From Rutpela maculata (Eukaryota > Arthropoda > Insecta > Coleoptera > Cerambycidae): a stretch of DNA of 64,000 nucleotides. Both the position numbers and the translations under genes were made by a program. The notes beneath the pieces were generated by a model that made no database searches, was not told the DNA's origin, and was given only the letters and a program-made list of their open reading frames with translations. The stretch is from NCBI GenBank assembly GCA_936432065.2, contig OW386291.2, positions 26,575,821 through 26,639,820 of the forward strand, written 5' to 3'. Within the stretch, counting starts at the first letter, position 1. Every line of letters begins with the position of its first letter. Of the stretch, positions 1-12,417 are shown piece by piece.

Positions 1-1306
1 ATATGTTCATTTAATTATGATTGTGTTGTGTGAAATAACTGCTATTTATGTCATGTGATGGTGATAGAGGAATACCTCTTTGAAAATATACGGTGGATAA
101 TAATTTACATGTAAGTACCTTTTCTTAAGAACAATGCTTTAAAATGGTTATTTCTTTTTTACAGAAAATATTGGTTGCGTGATTAGTTTTATTAAAACAA
201 TGGACACATAATTTTTAAATAAATATTTACTTTTTTTAAAATAACAACTTTCATTTTATTTTGTTCATTTGTTGAGGATAATTTTAGCAAAATCTGACAA
301 ATGAATTGAAATTTCCCACTTGATTTGTTGTTGGGTGATTACAAAATAATCATTGCAAATTAATGTGTAGAAATTCCAAATTCGTTAAATTTTCATTTAA
401 TTTTAATTTGATTTGTGTGTAAATGCTAGCTTTTTTGATACTGCTTTCGTTGAAATATTTTTGAATTTATCACATTGTGTTGAAAAAATTAAAATCAACT
501 TAATTTCTGTGTATCATAAAATTACTTATATCACGTTATATTAAAATTATATTAGTTACATTAAATTTTTTTAATTTAAAAATGTTTCTAATCAGATTTT
601 ATTTTATTCATTTGAGAAATTTTTGTCGCCTCATTTTCTAAATTTTATTGAAGATAATATTTAAAAAATATATTATCTCGCTTTGGAAGTTTGTCTTTAG
701 CGTGAAAGAACTTTCAGAGTTCTACAATTTATGAAAAATATTACTTTTGTGCGCCTTCTCCATTACTTTCGATGAATGGAGGGAAAAACATTTTTTCTTA
801 AATATTCTAGTTTATAAAAATAGTAAGAAGAAAAAAATTATGGAAAACTATATTTTCTTTAAAACTAGATGTATACGTAGTTATTAATAGTTTATTTGTA
901 AAGTACAAAAAACCGCACACCAAATTAGATTTGACTTGTCAGTTTATTTATTTAATTTAATTAAAATTTGAAAATACATTGTTAAATCGTTCAACCTCCC
1001 AACCGGTATATTACATTATTTTTACTTTTTTTTTATTATGTATTATTCATGTAGGAAAACTGATGAAATCAATTTTAATTCACTGACTAATATTAATAAA
1101 AAATTAATATAAAAACTGCATAGCCTACAATTAGTGACAAAAAAATATTTGTACATCTATTAAGAAATGTATTTTTTTTAAATGTCTAGTGAACATTCAG
1201 TAATATTACTTAATAAACCTTGTAAATATAATAGAATACGCCCAAATTTGTATACCATTTGATCTCTATTACAACAAGAGAAAATTTTAAAATATATAGG
1301 TCTTAT
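1..1306. other. AT-rich noncoding DNA
   Basis: Very AT-rich sequence with homopolymer runs and no open frame with recognisable protein character. I see no RNA gene, terminal repeat or tandem array here. Confidence 0.6.
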
Positions 1307-1597
1307 AGAGAATTATATTTAGGTATTAAGCAAATCACAACTTACACACTTTTTTATTTATTATGGAATTACCCACTTTCTGTATACTGTTGCCCTAATC
1401 TGGGCACGCTAATATATACTTTAAAATACTCATTATTGGAGAACCAAATAAAACAACTGCTCTTATAGCTAATACTGACGAAGTATTGAATTACATTATA
1501 GGATACCTAGCATTTTAAAGCAAAAAATATATTGAAATTACTTAAAATAGAAAAATGTGTAAGTTGTGATTTGCCTAATATCTAAGTAATATTCTCT
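1307..1597. mobile_element. MITE with ~47-bp terminal inverted repeats
   Basis: The left end starts AGAGAATTATATTTAGGTAT and the right end, read on the opposite strand, starts AGAGAATATTACTTAGATAT. Both then continue into CAAATCACAACTTACACA, giving inverted repeats of about 47 bp around a 291-bp noncoding element. A related, duplicated copy lies at 10296-10800 and a right-end remnant at 54233-54268, so this is a dispersed family. The short ORF crossing it is not coding. The superfamily is not determined, and I see no clear target duplication. Confidence 0.75.
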
Positions 1598-1737
1598 AAT
1601 CATGATGAAAACAAATAAGTAAAAAATAACAATCAATTGTAAAAATAGTAATAAGTAATAAATTCAGTAACGAATCTTTTTACTTACGACTTATTGCAAA
1701 TTGGTAGATAGAACGAGATTTATTTAATATTCCATTT

Positions 1738-2546
1738 TTCAGAATTTTTGATCAAGAAACTGTAGACGAAAAAGTTAGTTTTTTAGTAAATTGTTTAACT
1801 AATTTATTTGACAGGCATGCACCTATAACTACATCTAGAATGACAAAGCCCAAATCTCCTTGGCTTACAAATACTATTAAAGAAATGATGTCTCTGCGAG
1901 ATAAGGCCCTTCGAAGATATAAAAATACGAAATCAGATGCGCATTTTCAGTTTTATAAAGAAATGAGAAATTATACAAACAAAGCTATTCAACGAGAAAA
2001 ACGGGCATTTTTCACTTATCAATTTAACAACTGTAAACCAAATGAGACATGGAACATTCTGAAAAATAACTGTATGTTACCTGAAAAGTCAAAAGATATA
2101 CCTGACAACATAAAAAATGTGAATGAAATTAATAATTTTTTCATTAACTCAATTACTGTTATGGAACCACCAGAACAGCTTTTAAACTTTTATAAGAATA
2201 ATTGCATTGTAAATGATGAATTTAGTTTTATTGAAGTAAATGATTTGTTTGTTTATGAAACTATATGCAGTATAAAAAGCAATGCTACGGGATGTGATGA
2301 ATTAAATATAAAACTTATTAAATTGTGTTGCCCATTTATTGTACAATATATTACGCATATAGTGAATTTTTGCTTTCAAGAAAATGTTTATCCTACAGCA
2401 TGGAAAAATCGTTAGAGTTCTACCTAAAAAATCAAATCCATCTGAATATAAGGATCTCAGGGCTATTAGCGTATTGCCAACACTTTCCAAGGTAATAGAA
2501 CGAGCAATGGAAGTTCAGTTGAGAACTCACCTGGAAAATTTTTAGG
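1738..2546 (+). pseudogene. LINE ORF2 fragment: pre-RT linker and RT fingers
   Basis: The open part (M at 1840 to the stop at 2413-2415) encodes the linker between endonuclease and RT: PWLTNTIKEMM, a KRAFF segment, then SIKSNATGCDELNIKLIK, which is the RT finger region usually read as 'K..KA.G.D.I....LK'. In-frame coding extends upstream to about 1738 without a Met, so the annotated Met is not a true start. After 2408 the homology continues in another frame (KIVRVLPKK, then YKDLRAISVLPTLSKVIE), showing a frameshift. A stop at about 2543 precedes the palm domain. Not a functional gene. Confidence 0.8.
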
Positions 2547-2559
2547 TATTTATTACCGC

Positions 2560-3779
2560 CAGTACAGTCGGGTTTCAGGAAGGATTATAGTTGTACAACG
2601 GCATTATTACACGTTATAGATGACATTATTAGGGCTACTGATCGGGGTGATTGTACAGTTTTAGTTTTGCTAGATTTCAGCCGGGCTTTTGACACAATTA
2701 ATTATAATTTGTTACTTACTATTCTTCAGTATATGGGTCTCTCAGAAAATTCAATTACTCTAATAGAAAATTATTTAAAAAATAGAAAACAAAAAGTCTG
2801 TATAGATGGGGTAAGCTCTTCTTATTTAACTCTTAACTCCGGGGTGCCGCAAGGATCAATTTTAGGTCCCTTGCTTTTTTCAATTTACACGTTTAATTTA
2901 ATAAACAGTTTACAGCACTGTAAGTCTCACTTTTACGCAGACGATACCCGAATCTATTATAGCTTCCCCCCTCAGATGCTGCTAAATTCATGTTTGTCAA
3001 TCAATAGTGATCTTGAGTCATTTGTTAAAACAGCCACAGACCACTGCTTAATTATAAATCCTAATAAATATAATGTATTAACCTTTGGAACTAAAATAAA
3101 TCGTCAAACTGTAAATAATACCATTAATATTAAAATTGATAATTCTAAACTTGAAATAGTAGATCACGCAAAAAACTTAGGTCTGTTAGTGGATAGTGAA
3201 TTAAGATTTGAAAAATATATTAATAATATCATACACCGCTCATACTTTTCTTTAAAATTGATTTACGGCAACAGACATTATTTGACACCGAAAATAAAAA
3301 CAATGCTTTGTGAAACCTTGGTATTATCAAAATTTAATTATGCAGATACTGTTTATGGTCCAAATTTAACCAGTCAATATAAACGTAAAATTCAAACCGT
3401 TCAAAATTCAAGTTTGCGACTTATATTTGGAAAAAGAAGACGACAAAGAATATCACATAAGTTAAAAAATGTTGGCTGGTTAAACATGGAAAATCGTAGA
3501 ATTATGCATGCTGCTACACTTTATCATAAAATTATTATTAACAAAAAGCCGCCCTATCTACACAGAAAAATAAAATTTCGTACTGACATCCACAACATTA
3601 ATATTCGATTTAAAGCTGTATTAACTCCACCAAAATTTAGAACAGAATTTTTTAAGAGATCCTTCACCTACCAGACATGCAAAATTAATAATTTCATCCC
3701 ACAGATATTAAAAACCAATAAAAACATTCATAAATTCAAAACAAAACTTAAAAATTTCCTTCTCAACAAACAACAATAA
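2560..3779 (+). pseudogene. LINE reverse transcriptase, palm and thumb domains
   Basis: The frame opens around QSGFRKDYSCTTAL and runs through RT motif A (LLDFSRAFDTIN), motif B (GVPQGSILGPLLFSIY) and motif C (FYADDTRIYY), with both catalytic Asp pairs preserved. The NLGLLVD motif and the thumb region (YADTVYGPNL, a KIQTVQNSSLRLIFG block) follow, ending at a stop at 3777-3779. The annotated Met at 2667 lies just before motif A. The palm and thumb are thus open for about 370 codons while the upstream frame is broken. RT would copy LINE RNA at a nicked target; here it is a remnant, although motifs A-C are intact. Confidence 0.85.
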
Positions 3780-4091
3780 ATAAGTCAACTTCTTAAATAT
3801 CATAAATGAATAGTATTATAAATGCCCTTTTATATTTATTTTATACTATTTCATATTATTTTGTTTTATTTTTATTATAATCATTCATTTTATTACGATA
3901 TATTATATAGTGTGTATTCCATTAGGTAATTTAGATAGTAGGGATAATTTTTCGGGATAAGTGGAAGAGCAACAAGTTAGCGTTTCTTTTTTCACTAACA
4001 AGTTGAACTTCGCCCTTTACTTCCAATAATATATGTGTATAATATATAGTTGTATTTTTTTTCTGTCTTAATTGGAAATAATAAAGACGTT

Positions 4092-4117
4092 TATTATTAT
4101 TATTATTATTATTATTA
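4092..4117 (+). repeat. TTA-repeat 3' tail of the LINE
   Basis: About eight TTA units directly follow an AATAAAGACG signal. The same signal-plus-TTA arrangement ends the LINE 3' end at 36176-36238, consistent with a shared 3'-tail style among LINEs of this genome. Confidence 0.8.
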
Positions 4118-6050
4118 TATGGATATAGACATTTATTTAACTGCATTAGATATAAAATGTTTATAGCAAGTCACAGAAAAAAATTAGATTACATTTTAAA
4201 TATACGTATTTTATAAATGTAAAAAATTATCACAATAATATTATCAGTCTTAATATGTTTTAAGTTAAAAAACGCACACAAGCAAAATAAAATAGAGGAA
4301 GCATCATACTCTTCAGCGATTTACCCGATTTACTGGACTTTTTATATAATTGTTACATTCTATAGGATACTCTTCGCAGTATTTTGTAAATGTTAGTTTG
4401 ACATTTTTAATTTTATCATACGAACTTAGTGGATGAAACATTCAGTATAAAATGAAGTAGAAAAAATGTAAATTTTTGCATTTATAAGCGATGAGTTGAA
4501 GTCATATTTCGACGGTTGGATATTATATTATGAAATGCATATTGGGGTCATTAAGGTCATTGTTACGAAAACGTGCATTTGCAGAAATGTATTTATTTAT
4601 TTATTTTCAAATATAACATTCAGATTAGAACATAAAAATTGTTTAATAGATATTTTAAGTAAGTGGTTGAGGTTAAACTCGATTAGTTTTGTTAAAAAAG
4701 GGAATTTTTTAAAATGCTGGTGAGAAGTGAGAAACAAAGTATCAAAAGTAAGATATAATGATTAAATAATAAAAGTTAAAGTCAAAAATTAAATGTTTAG
4801 TCTCTTAATGTAAAATCTTTAATTCTCCCTAACACAAACATTAAAAAACAGAAAGAGAAACAAATGTACCAAATAAAAACAAAAATTTTAATGAAAGTGA
4901 GAAGGAAGTAAAAAATTTAGTGGATTTTAAGAGCCTATCCTCTTATAAGAACACAAAATACTAGTTTTTTATACTTTGAAACTTTTATGTTTGCGTATTC
5001 CAACTTAAGAAATAACGCAAAAGTGAGGTTAACACAGGTGAGGTTTCGATTCAGATGTCCCCGTAAAAAGCCGATAATGTACTTAAAAATAGCGCCATTT
5101 TAAATATATGTATTCTAACAAAATATCAAACAAATGATAAATAAATAACAAAAAATAAACAAACAAAACAAATAAATAAACTAAATAAATAACATATTAC
5201 ATTTTTTGACTAAAATTTCTTGTTAACAAATAAATGCTTATCGTTTCTATGAGTACAATCATTTGGCGTCAAACCAGTAAAACCTAGCACTAATTACTCA
5301 CACATTTCCAGAGCTAAAACCTCGATTCCAAGCAGTAAAATCAACGTGTTAACTAAAGTCAGAATACTTACTGGAGACACTTAATAAAGTAGCGTTTTGA
5401 AGATAAATTAATTTTTAAAGTACCATACTTTTAAGATTTAATACTTTTTTTGACTTTTTCAAGACGTTTCTTCTATCTTTTAAATCAATATTACTGTAAA
5501 AAATATATTTTGACGTGTCAAAGTCCGAGTCAAAGTCTAATACATTGGGGTAAGGACAGTTAACATACGTGAGATCTCACACACTGTTATATAAAATGAC
5601 CCATTAGTAAAATATATAAACAGATATTAAAATCATTCAAAATACCATTTCACCAGAATTCTATTATTATCTATTACAAAAACATAAAAATCAAAAAAAA
5701 TTTTTTTTCAAATTTAAATAACACTGATTTTTTTGGTCTATTTCCAGTTTTAGAAATGTGCCGATCAAATGCAATATACTCTTCGTTTTCGTATTTGCGA
5801 AGAGTATAATAATAACAACAAATAAGAACTAAAATCGATAAAATAATTTAGTATAAAAAAGTCACAAGGAAAATTGTAAACAAATTAATACGATTTATTA
5901 CAATGATTTAAAGTAACTGAAAAAGATTAAAAAGTATTATAATAAAAGTTTCGCTATATTCTACAGAGGTACTCATATATTGGTTTATTGAAAAAAACAA
6001 AGTCTTTGAATATGCTTCGCATTGATTTTAAATTTATTGTATTCAATATA
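4118..6050. other. AT-rich noncoding DNA
   Basis: No coding region recognised. It contains A-rich simple sequence around 5130-5190 and a short hairpin near 5778-5810 (TACTCTTCG paired with CGAAGAGTA). The 75-codon ORF at 4496 has no recognisable features. Confidence 0.5.
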
Positions 6051-8151
6051 TAGTGTGTCCCAGGATAGATGTAACAAGACCAAAAATTTTAGAATTTTGG
6101 AATGGTATTTGGGGATTGAGTCCTGCTTGTTGTAAAACTAAAGTATACCAAAAATGACTTGATTTGGTGTTCTACGGGGTGTTTTATAAGCAAAGTTGTA
6201 AAAATCACCACTAATAAAGTACCTTTATTTTTCAAAATATGAAAAAATTCCACTAAGAAAAGTTATTTAGAATGCTATACCAAATTTCAGGAATATAAAA
6301 TTATTTTTTTGAAACTTCCCATTTTTTACGAATTAAGAGTTGAATTCATATTTAAAGTTGTGTAGGAGCAAATGTTAATCATCTCAAAAAGTAGGCTATT
6401 GGTAAATAAAAAATTGAATATACGAGATGTAAGAAGGTATAATGTTAATCGAACTAATTGTAAAACAAGAAAAAATTACTAACAGAAGATGAATGAGGCT
6501 TAAAAATTATAACAAGTAATAAATGTCAAAAACATAACAGATTCACAAACACATTAATTATTGACCAATACAAAACAATGTTTACAATTTCTTTATTATT
6601 CGACGTAGCTACCACCCACATGCACACACATTTCGATCCTTCGCCTGAAGTCCTTAAAACTGTTTCGAATATGATCTAACGGTATGAAGTTTACGGCATT
6701 TGTATTTCTCTGCTTCAATACTGCTACATCGTTAGGAAGTGGTTCAGCGTAAACCAACAGCTTGAGGCGACCCCATAAAAAGAAATCCAATATTGATAGG
6801 TCTGGGGATCTCGTCGGTCACTTGATCGGTCCATTCATGGCAATCCAATTTTCTCCAAAATTTAAATTCAACCACCGATTAACCATTTCTGTGGGGTGGC
6901 CAGGACAACCATCATGTTGAAAATGAACTAAAGGCATATCTCTTAAAATATTTAAATGTTCTTCAGAAAATCTTTCAAGAAGCTGTAAATAAGTGTGCTG
7001 GTTTAACCTTCCCTCAATAAAATAAGGTCCAATAACTCCAACGTGATAAGAAACGGCACACCACACATTCACTTTTTTATAATATTGTCTTCATTGTCTT
7101 CTACAATGAATTCTAAAATTTGGATTTTCAGAAGCCCAAAACCGACAATTCTGAGATGAAACAACACCATTGGTTGTGAATGTGGATTCATCTGAAAAAA
7201 TTATGAAATGATGAAAAAATCTCTCTTCCATAATTTTTTCTCCAATGGTCAAACAAAAATCCAACCTACGGCCGTCATCCCCCTCTTCAAGCGTATGTTT
7301 ATAATTTGCTTTATATGCCCTAATTTTCTTTGCCTTGTAAATTCTTTGGAGCTCAGACTTGCTAATATTAATAAGAGCTGATCTCTCTCTTAGTAGCATC
7401 CTAGGATCTTCTATAACAGAGGCATAAGCTATAATAGCCCCAACATTGTTTTCATCATATGCTTTTATTTTTCTTTTCATGTTAAGAACACTACCAGTAG
7501 CCAGAAACTTTTTAATTATTCTCATAGCCTGAGTACGTGACAAAGCAGTGTTTGGAAATTTCAAATTAAATTGGATTACCACTTCTCTTAGCGAGTTTTC
7601 ACCGTCAATTCCGTAGCATTGCACAATATAAATTTTTTCACGCACTGGGAGTACCATTTTCACTTCATTTATTATGCTTGGTTCGTTAATTTGAAACATA
7701 AATTAAGGATAATATTGACTACGTTTGACAGATATGTCAATAATAAATGATAAATGTGTATCCACTGCTTTTCTCATAGCCTACTTTTGGCTTCTACATA
7801 ACTTTAAATATTAATTCACAAAAAATAATTTCTATGCAGTTTTAATTGAATGGTTCAAAATGAAATACTAATTTATTGAAAAAATGGGAAGTTTCAAAAA
7901 AATAATTTTATATTCCTGAAATTTGGTATAGTGGTATAAAATTGCATTCTAAATAACTTTTCTTAGTGGAATTTTTTCATATTTTGAAATTTACAACTTT
8001 GCTTATAAAACACCCTGTAGAACACCAAATCAAGTCATTTTTGGTATACTTAATTTTACAACAAGCAGGACTCAATCCCCAAATACCATTCCAAAATTCC
8101 AAAATTTTCGGTCCATTACACCTCTTGTTACATCTATCCTGGGGCACACTG
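6051..8151 (-). mobile_element. Mariner-like DNA transposon with ~290-bp TIRs
   Basis: The left end (TAGTGTGTCCCAGGATAGAT, from 6051) and the right end (ATCTATCCTGGGGCACACTG, ending 8151) are inverted copies. The match continues inward for about 290 bp (6051-6345 against 7860-8151), including GGTGTTCTAC and TTGGTATA stretches. A TA dinucleotide flanks the left end; the right flank is TT, probably a mutated TA. The element is ~2.1 kb and carries one transposase pseudogene on the minus strand. CAGTGTG-type ends and the transposase type agree with a Tc1/mariner relative. Confidence 0.88.
6596..7699 (-). pseudogene. Mariner-type transposase with two in-frame stops
   Basis: One reading frame runs the full 368 codons. 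The likely start is the internal Met at about 7657 (MVLPVREKIYIVQCYG) rather than 7699. The N-terminus is a DUF4817-like helix-turn-helix (SLREVVIQFNLKFPNTALSR, then IIKKFLATGSV). Catalytic motifs are IIFSDEST (first Asp), FQHDGCPGH (second Asp) and SPDLSILDFFLWG (third Asp, about 36 residues on). TGA stops sit at 7091-7093 and at 6818-6820. The latter replaces the Trp normally seen in the 'GPI-K-W-P-R-SPD' stretch, since TGG to TGA is one change. No frameshift is needed. The enzyme would cut and paste the element via its TIRs; this copy is inactive as it stands. Confidence 0.85.
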
Positions 8152-8342
8152 TTGTATATGTTCTATATTCAATGTTCTAGTTTATTACATAATTTCAAAT
8201 CTAGCGAATTTATTGCTGATTTTGAGGTTTTCAAATGGTGTGCCGACCTATAGCATTGTAGTCGCAACAGATGCCATACAGCGAAGAGAGGCCAACTAGA
8301 ATAACTCATGAAACACAAAATGCCTGCACAGATATAAATGAT

Positions 8343-8870
8343 TTAATTTAATGAATGCTTTAAAGCATGGACACCAACTGTTACTCTCATACATCTTTTC
8401 TGTAACACAAAGATTTTATAAGCAGAGTTACCCCAGAGGATAATCCTCATGCTCATTTGCAACTTGATAAGTGCGTGATAGGTATTTATTAGTATTTCAC
8501 GATTCACAAATTTTAAAGTTGGTGCAAAAGATATTACAATTTTGATTGGGAAAAGATAAAAATAATTCATTTACAGATACAAATATCTTTGAGATACTCT
8601 GTGTTACAAACTTGTATTATTGTTACTGGATTCTAGGATTCCAACAGTTTTAAAGCAGTGCTTCTAATATCACAGAAATTAAGTTTTTCTATTAATAAGT
8701 TGTGAGAAATATAGTTAAATGCTTTGCTAAGGCCGATCAGCGCAACTGCTGTATAAGTTCCTTGCTCTAAACCCCGGGCAATGTCCCATATAACTTTATA
8801 GACTGCATCCGTAGATGAACATTTTTTTTCCTGAAGCCAAATTGGCGTTTATGTAATACACTATAGTAAA
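8343..8870 (-). pseudogene. Internally deleted LINE reverse transcriptase fragment
   Basis: On the minus strand, 8870-8640 reads as the start of an RT palm: a STDAVYKV block, a GLEQGTYTAVALIGLSKAF stretch matching motif A with Asp lost, then a SHNLLIEKL segment. From 8570 to 8343 the frame reads as the RT thumb: NREILINTYHALI, IILWGNSA and a FVLQKRCMR block typical of Jockey-like elements. Motifs B and C, which should lie between, are absent, so an internal deletion of several hundred bases is inferred. It is a dead fragment and is distinct in sequence from the LINE at 1738-4115. Confidence 0.7.
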
Positions 8871-10295
8871 ATTAGACGTTATATGATCAGTTAACGGAAA
8901 TCATTGGAAGATTATTGAAAATTTATGGAGATGTTCATTTTGACGCCCCGAACAAAACTAGATTTTCCGAGTTGTGACGTCTGTGTTCCCAATGGGGAAG
9001 TGGTAAAGGTACTCCAAATCGGTTTCTTGGTTGTAACTCAACAACGGTTAGAGATCACAAGATGGAGGTTATTATAAAAAATGTACCTCTTAAAATTCTG
9101 CCCAAAAAAATTCTTATACATTTTTTTGTAGAACTGACAGTTTTCCCGCAAATGACCTTAGAATGTCGCTTTTTTATTTTCTGGAAAAATTCGTTTTATC
9201 GATGGAATTTACACTGGAAATGAATGAAAGATTCAGTGACACTATGTAATTTATGATGCTTGTAAAATTATTTTTAGCAAAATTTAATTTTTTTGTATAA
9301 TAAAACACATACGGGACATTCCCTGATTAAAGTCGCAGTAGGCGAAACGGGCACAGATTTTAGAATATCTATTGCACATTTGGGGAATAATTTCTACTTA
9401 TCTGAAATGTAATTTTAATTTTTTTTAAATCGCGTAGACCATGGTAATTGAACAAGAAATATTTTCTTGTTTGGTAAAGTTACAGGCCAGGTACTTTTCA
9501 AAATACAGCAAAATGCCATTAATAAAAGTTGTTCTGATTCAAAAGTTATACCTTTATACAGAATTTCAAGAAGATCCACCTACTTTGATGCTTTTAACTA
9601 GGGCAGATATTACTTTTTTATTGGTACATGCCTACTTTGCACTGATGATGGGATGGAAAAAAGTCAGAGTCTATAGTCTGCAAATGGTGTCTTGCACACG
9701 CCACAAAGTATAAATCGGGAGGCTTATTCTTTTTCACACACGCTATAATATATTTTTAATACTGCGCTGGTTCAAAAACTCACAGCTAGTTCGTTCACTA
9801 AACTAGCTATAGTGAAACCAATTCCTTTGTAAATTATATGGAAAATTTCTATACAATCCTTAGACTTCCGTGATATGTCATTGTCAACTGGTTAACAAAT
9901 ATTTTGCGCAAGTAAATCATGTTTTTTAATAATGTAGTACATAATAAGTAGTTATTTTGTAATAAGTATTAATAGATCCTGACAAATATTTCAATGCTAC
10001 CTAGCAATTTAAAAATAACGGTGTTTAGGAAAAAATAACCAGTTCAAGAGTGTAACAATGATGCCTATTTCAGTTATCACAAAATGTATCTTAAATATTT
10101 CCTTAATTGTCTTTTGTTGTACCCATTATTAGTAATCTTTCAAGGAAATTTTCATATGGATTTTTAAACTGTTTACATTTTGTTTTAGTTATAAGTTGCG
10201 TTTTATAGTAATAAATATTACGTAACGTTTGTGCTTGCAGTTTAAATCTTTGTTCAAAAAAAGTTAATTTACCGCAAGAAACAATTGTAGTTATT
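8871..10295. other. Noncoding DNA
   Basis: No RT, transposase or host-gene signature seen. The 90-codon ORF at 9441-9713 lacks recognisable motifs, and I do not support it as a gene. Confidence 0.5.
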
Positions 10296-10800
10296 AGAGA
10301 ATATTATTTAGGTATTATGCAAATCACAACTTACACACTTTTTATTTATTATAAAAATACCTACTTTCTGTATATTGTTGCCCTAATCTGGGCACGCTAA
10401 TATACTAGTCGGGTAAATACTTTAAAACACTCATTATTGGAGAATCAATCAAAACAACTACTCTTCTAGCTAATACTGACGAAGTATTGAATTACATGAT
10501 AGGATTCTTAGCATTTTAAAGAACAAAAATATATTGAAAATACTTAAATCATTTATTCAAATTTAATCATTCACCCTTTTTTATTTAATATGAAATTATC
10601 TACTTTTTGTATATTGGTGCCTTAATCGGGTCACGCTAATATACTACTTAGAAAAACACTTTAAAACACTTACTATTGGAAGACCAATCAAAACAACTAC
10701 TCTTCTAGCTAATACTGACGAAGTATTGAATTACATGATAGGATTCCTGGCATTTTAAGGCAAAAAAATATATTGAAAATAGTTAAATTATTTATTGAAA
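10296..10800 (+). mobile_element. Tandemly duplicated copy of the 1307-type MITE
   Basis: The left TIR (AGAGAATATTATTTAGGTAT, then CAAATCACAACTTACACA) begins at 10296. The body, including CTAATCTGGGCACGCTAATA and CTAATACTGACGAAGTATTG, then occurs twice about 250 bp apart. The second copy has lost a recognisable right TIR. The body matches 1307-1597 closely, so this is the same family with an internal duplication. Confidence 0.7.
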
Positions 10801-11149
10801 TTCAGTCATTCACAACAATTATTGAACCATACATTCTATTTCAACTCTAGAAAAGTTGTACAAGTTTTTTCGAACTCGTTCTCATCAGTAGAGTATAGAA
10901 ACATTCATTCATTATTTACAAGCCTATTCTTGATTGTAAAAAAAAAATTGTAGTTATAATTTCTATAAATCGATATTATTCACATTAAAGTTAGTCACAG
11001 ACTAAGACATTCTTGGGATAATAATAATAGCAACACTCAATTAAATTCAACAGTGCGTTTTATATGTAAAATTTTTAGTTTAGATTCAAACGATAGATGG
11101 CAAATCGATCGATGACAGTTAACTAACTGCAGGGTATGTAAAAAATAGG

Positions 11150-11602
11150 AAATATTGCATATAACTATGATGTTTAGATGGAGCTTGCCATTTTTTTGCA
11201 TGTTCTGGTTTTATAAATCTCGTCATGTACTAAGAGTGAACATGTGCCTCGTTCCAGCCATCTCAGATCTACCTTGCACTGACAAGAGCCAATAGCTCGA
11301 AACTGCAATCTGTAAGTGGTGTGGAGCGCCTAGCACGAGAGCTCCTTTGATTCAGAATTCGTTTTTCGGCTGGTGTCTGATGCAATCAAAACTTTAGCGT
11401 TTTGTGTCAATACACAGTTATTGCACTTAACGCGGCCAGGCTTGTAATTTGTAATTCAGCGCTCAGTGGGACATTAGTCCGGAGAATAACTGTTGGTTGA
11501 AGTCTGATTTTTTTTATTCCTTATATATTTAAGGAAACGTATAGAGGAGTTCGACCAAATATTTCACTAGTGAATATTCTGCCCTCTAAAAGCATACCTA
11601 CT
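11150..11602 (-). repeat. Solo, diverged copy of the 484-bp satellite monomer
   Basis: Read on the opposite strand, this segment follows the monomer of the 25448-35370 array almost end to end. Shared landmarks include TAGATGGAGC, TTTTATAAATCTCGTCATGT, GAGCCAATAGCTCGAAACTG, TTAACGCGGCCAGGCTTGTA and AATATTCTGCCCTCTA. It carries many substitutions and small indels, whereas array units are nearly identical to each other. It lies ~14 kb from the array, in inverted orientation, and ends at CATACCTACT. Confidence 0.85.
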
Positions 11603-12090
11603 GGTCTTACTTTAGATATAATTTATTTTTATTTGCCCACTTAATTATTGTACTGTTTACTTTTTCCTTGATAAATTTTAATTTATCACTACAGTGTGTA
11701 CCGCATTCTTGTAAACTTTATTATTTTTGATTTGCTGAGAATAAGTCATTCCTTATAAAAAGTTTTGCTTGTCTCAGGAAGTCATAAACAGTTGTCAAAC
11801 TTAAGATAAATTATACAGGGTATGCTAAAAATTAGAAAATATAACTAAGTTGAAAACTATTCTACAAGTAGACCTCCTTCTAGTACACATTTTTCTAAAT
11901 TCTTCTTAGATAGATGAAATTACATAAAGTAATGCCTTGGATTGACGTCAATGTAATAGACATTTATTTGTGTTTTGTATTTTCTATAAAGATATTAGTT
12001 ACTGATTACTGAATTATGCTAACCCTGGAATAACAAATTTACTTGGTCAAATGCTGTAGAATCGGAAATGTTTATTATTAATACGCAACA
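11603..12090. other. Noncoding DNA with a mariner-end-like motif
   Basis: Contains an ACAGGGTATG motif near 11817 that could be the left end of the transposase remnant that follows, and an AGTTTTGCTTGTCTCAGGAAGT stretch split near 11762 that also occurs, inverted, in the arms of the 23.6-24.6 kb repeat. No gene recognised. Confidence 0.35.
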
Positions 12091-12292
12091 GAAGTTTCTA
12101 ATGAGAAGTATCCAGATGTTAAAGTGACTCGCAAAGCAGTACGTAAATTAATTTATAAATTTGATTCCACCGAAGATGTAAGAAATATCAAAAAATAAAA
12201 AAAAAACAACAATTAAATGAAGATGATGCTGCTATCCTTGTAGTTTTAGACTCTAAACAAAAACACCCAAGATGGTCGTTAAGGAAAAGATA
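12082..12292 (+). pseudogene. Mariner-type transposase N-terminal scrap
   Basis: The frame at 12091-12195 reads SNEKYPDVKVTRKAVRKLIY followed by KFDSTEDVRNIKK. This is the DUF4817-like helix-turn-helix signature (F..KYP....-R.-V.KL--KF..TG-V). After a stop at 12196-12198 the next part continues in another frame as LNEDDAAILVVLDSKQKHPR, matching the segment that follows in such transposases. No catalytic core is present. It is too short for a gene and is clearly degenerate. Confidence 0.65.
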
Positions 12293-12417
12293 ATGAAATT
12301 AAGTAGGTAGTAGCAAATCTCATATTCAGTAGATTTAAGACAGTACCGAATTCAAGCCTACATTTATTATATTCACAAAGTTCAAGTTGTTTAATTATGG
12401 GCGAGAAATACTCTGGA

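Larger units (their letters stand above)
1738..4115 (+). mobile_element. Degenerate Jockey-like non-LTR retrotransposon (5' truncated)
   Basis: This is the 3' part of a LINE. The order is the linker after the endonuclease, then the reverse transcriptase, a ~300-bp 3' UTR and an AATAAAG signal followed by a TTA-repeat tail near 4092-4115. The APE endonuclease domain is missing, which is typical of 5' truncation during target-primed reverse transcription. Frameshifts near 2410 and a stop near 2543 break the reading frame. Motifs LDFSRAFD, GVPQGSILGPLLF and YADDT place it with Jockey/CR1/I-type elements; clade assignment is by eye. Confidence 0.85.

Noticed and set aside
9441..9713. 90-codon ORF
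   Set aside because: No motif, no splice or transcript context, composition like the surrounding noncoding DNA.
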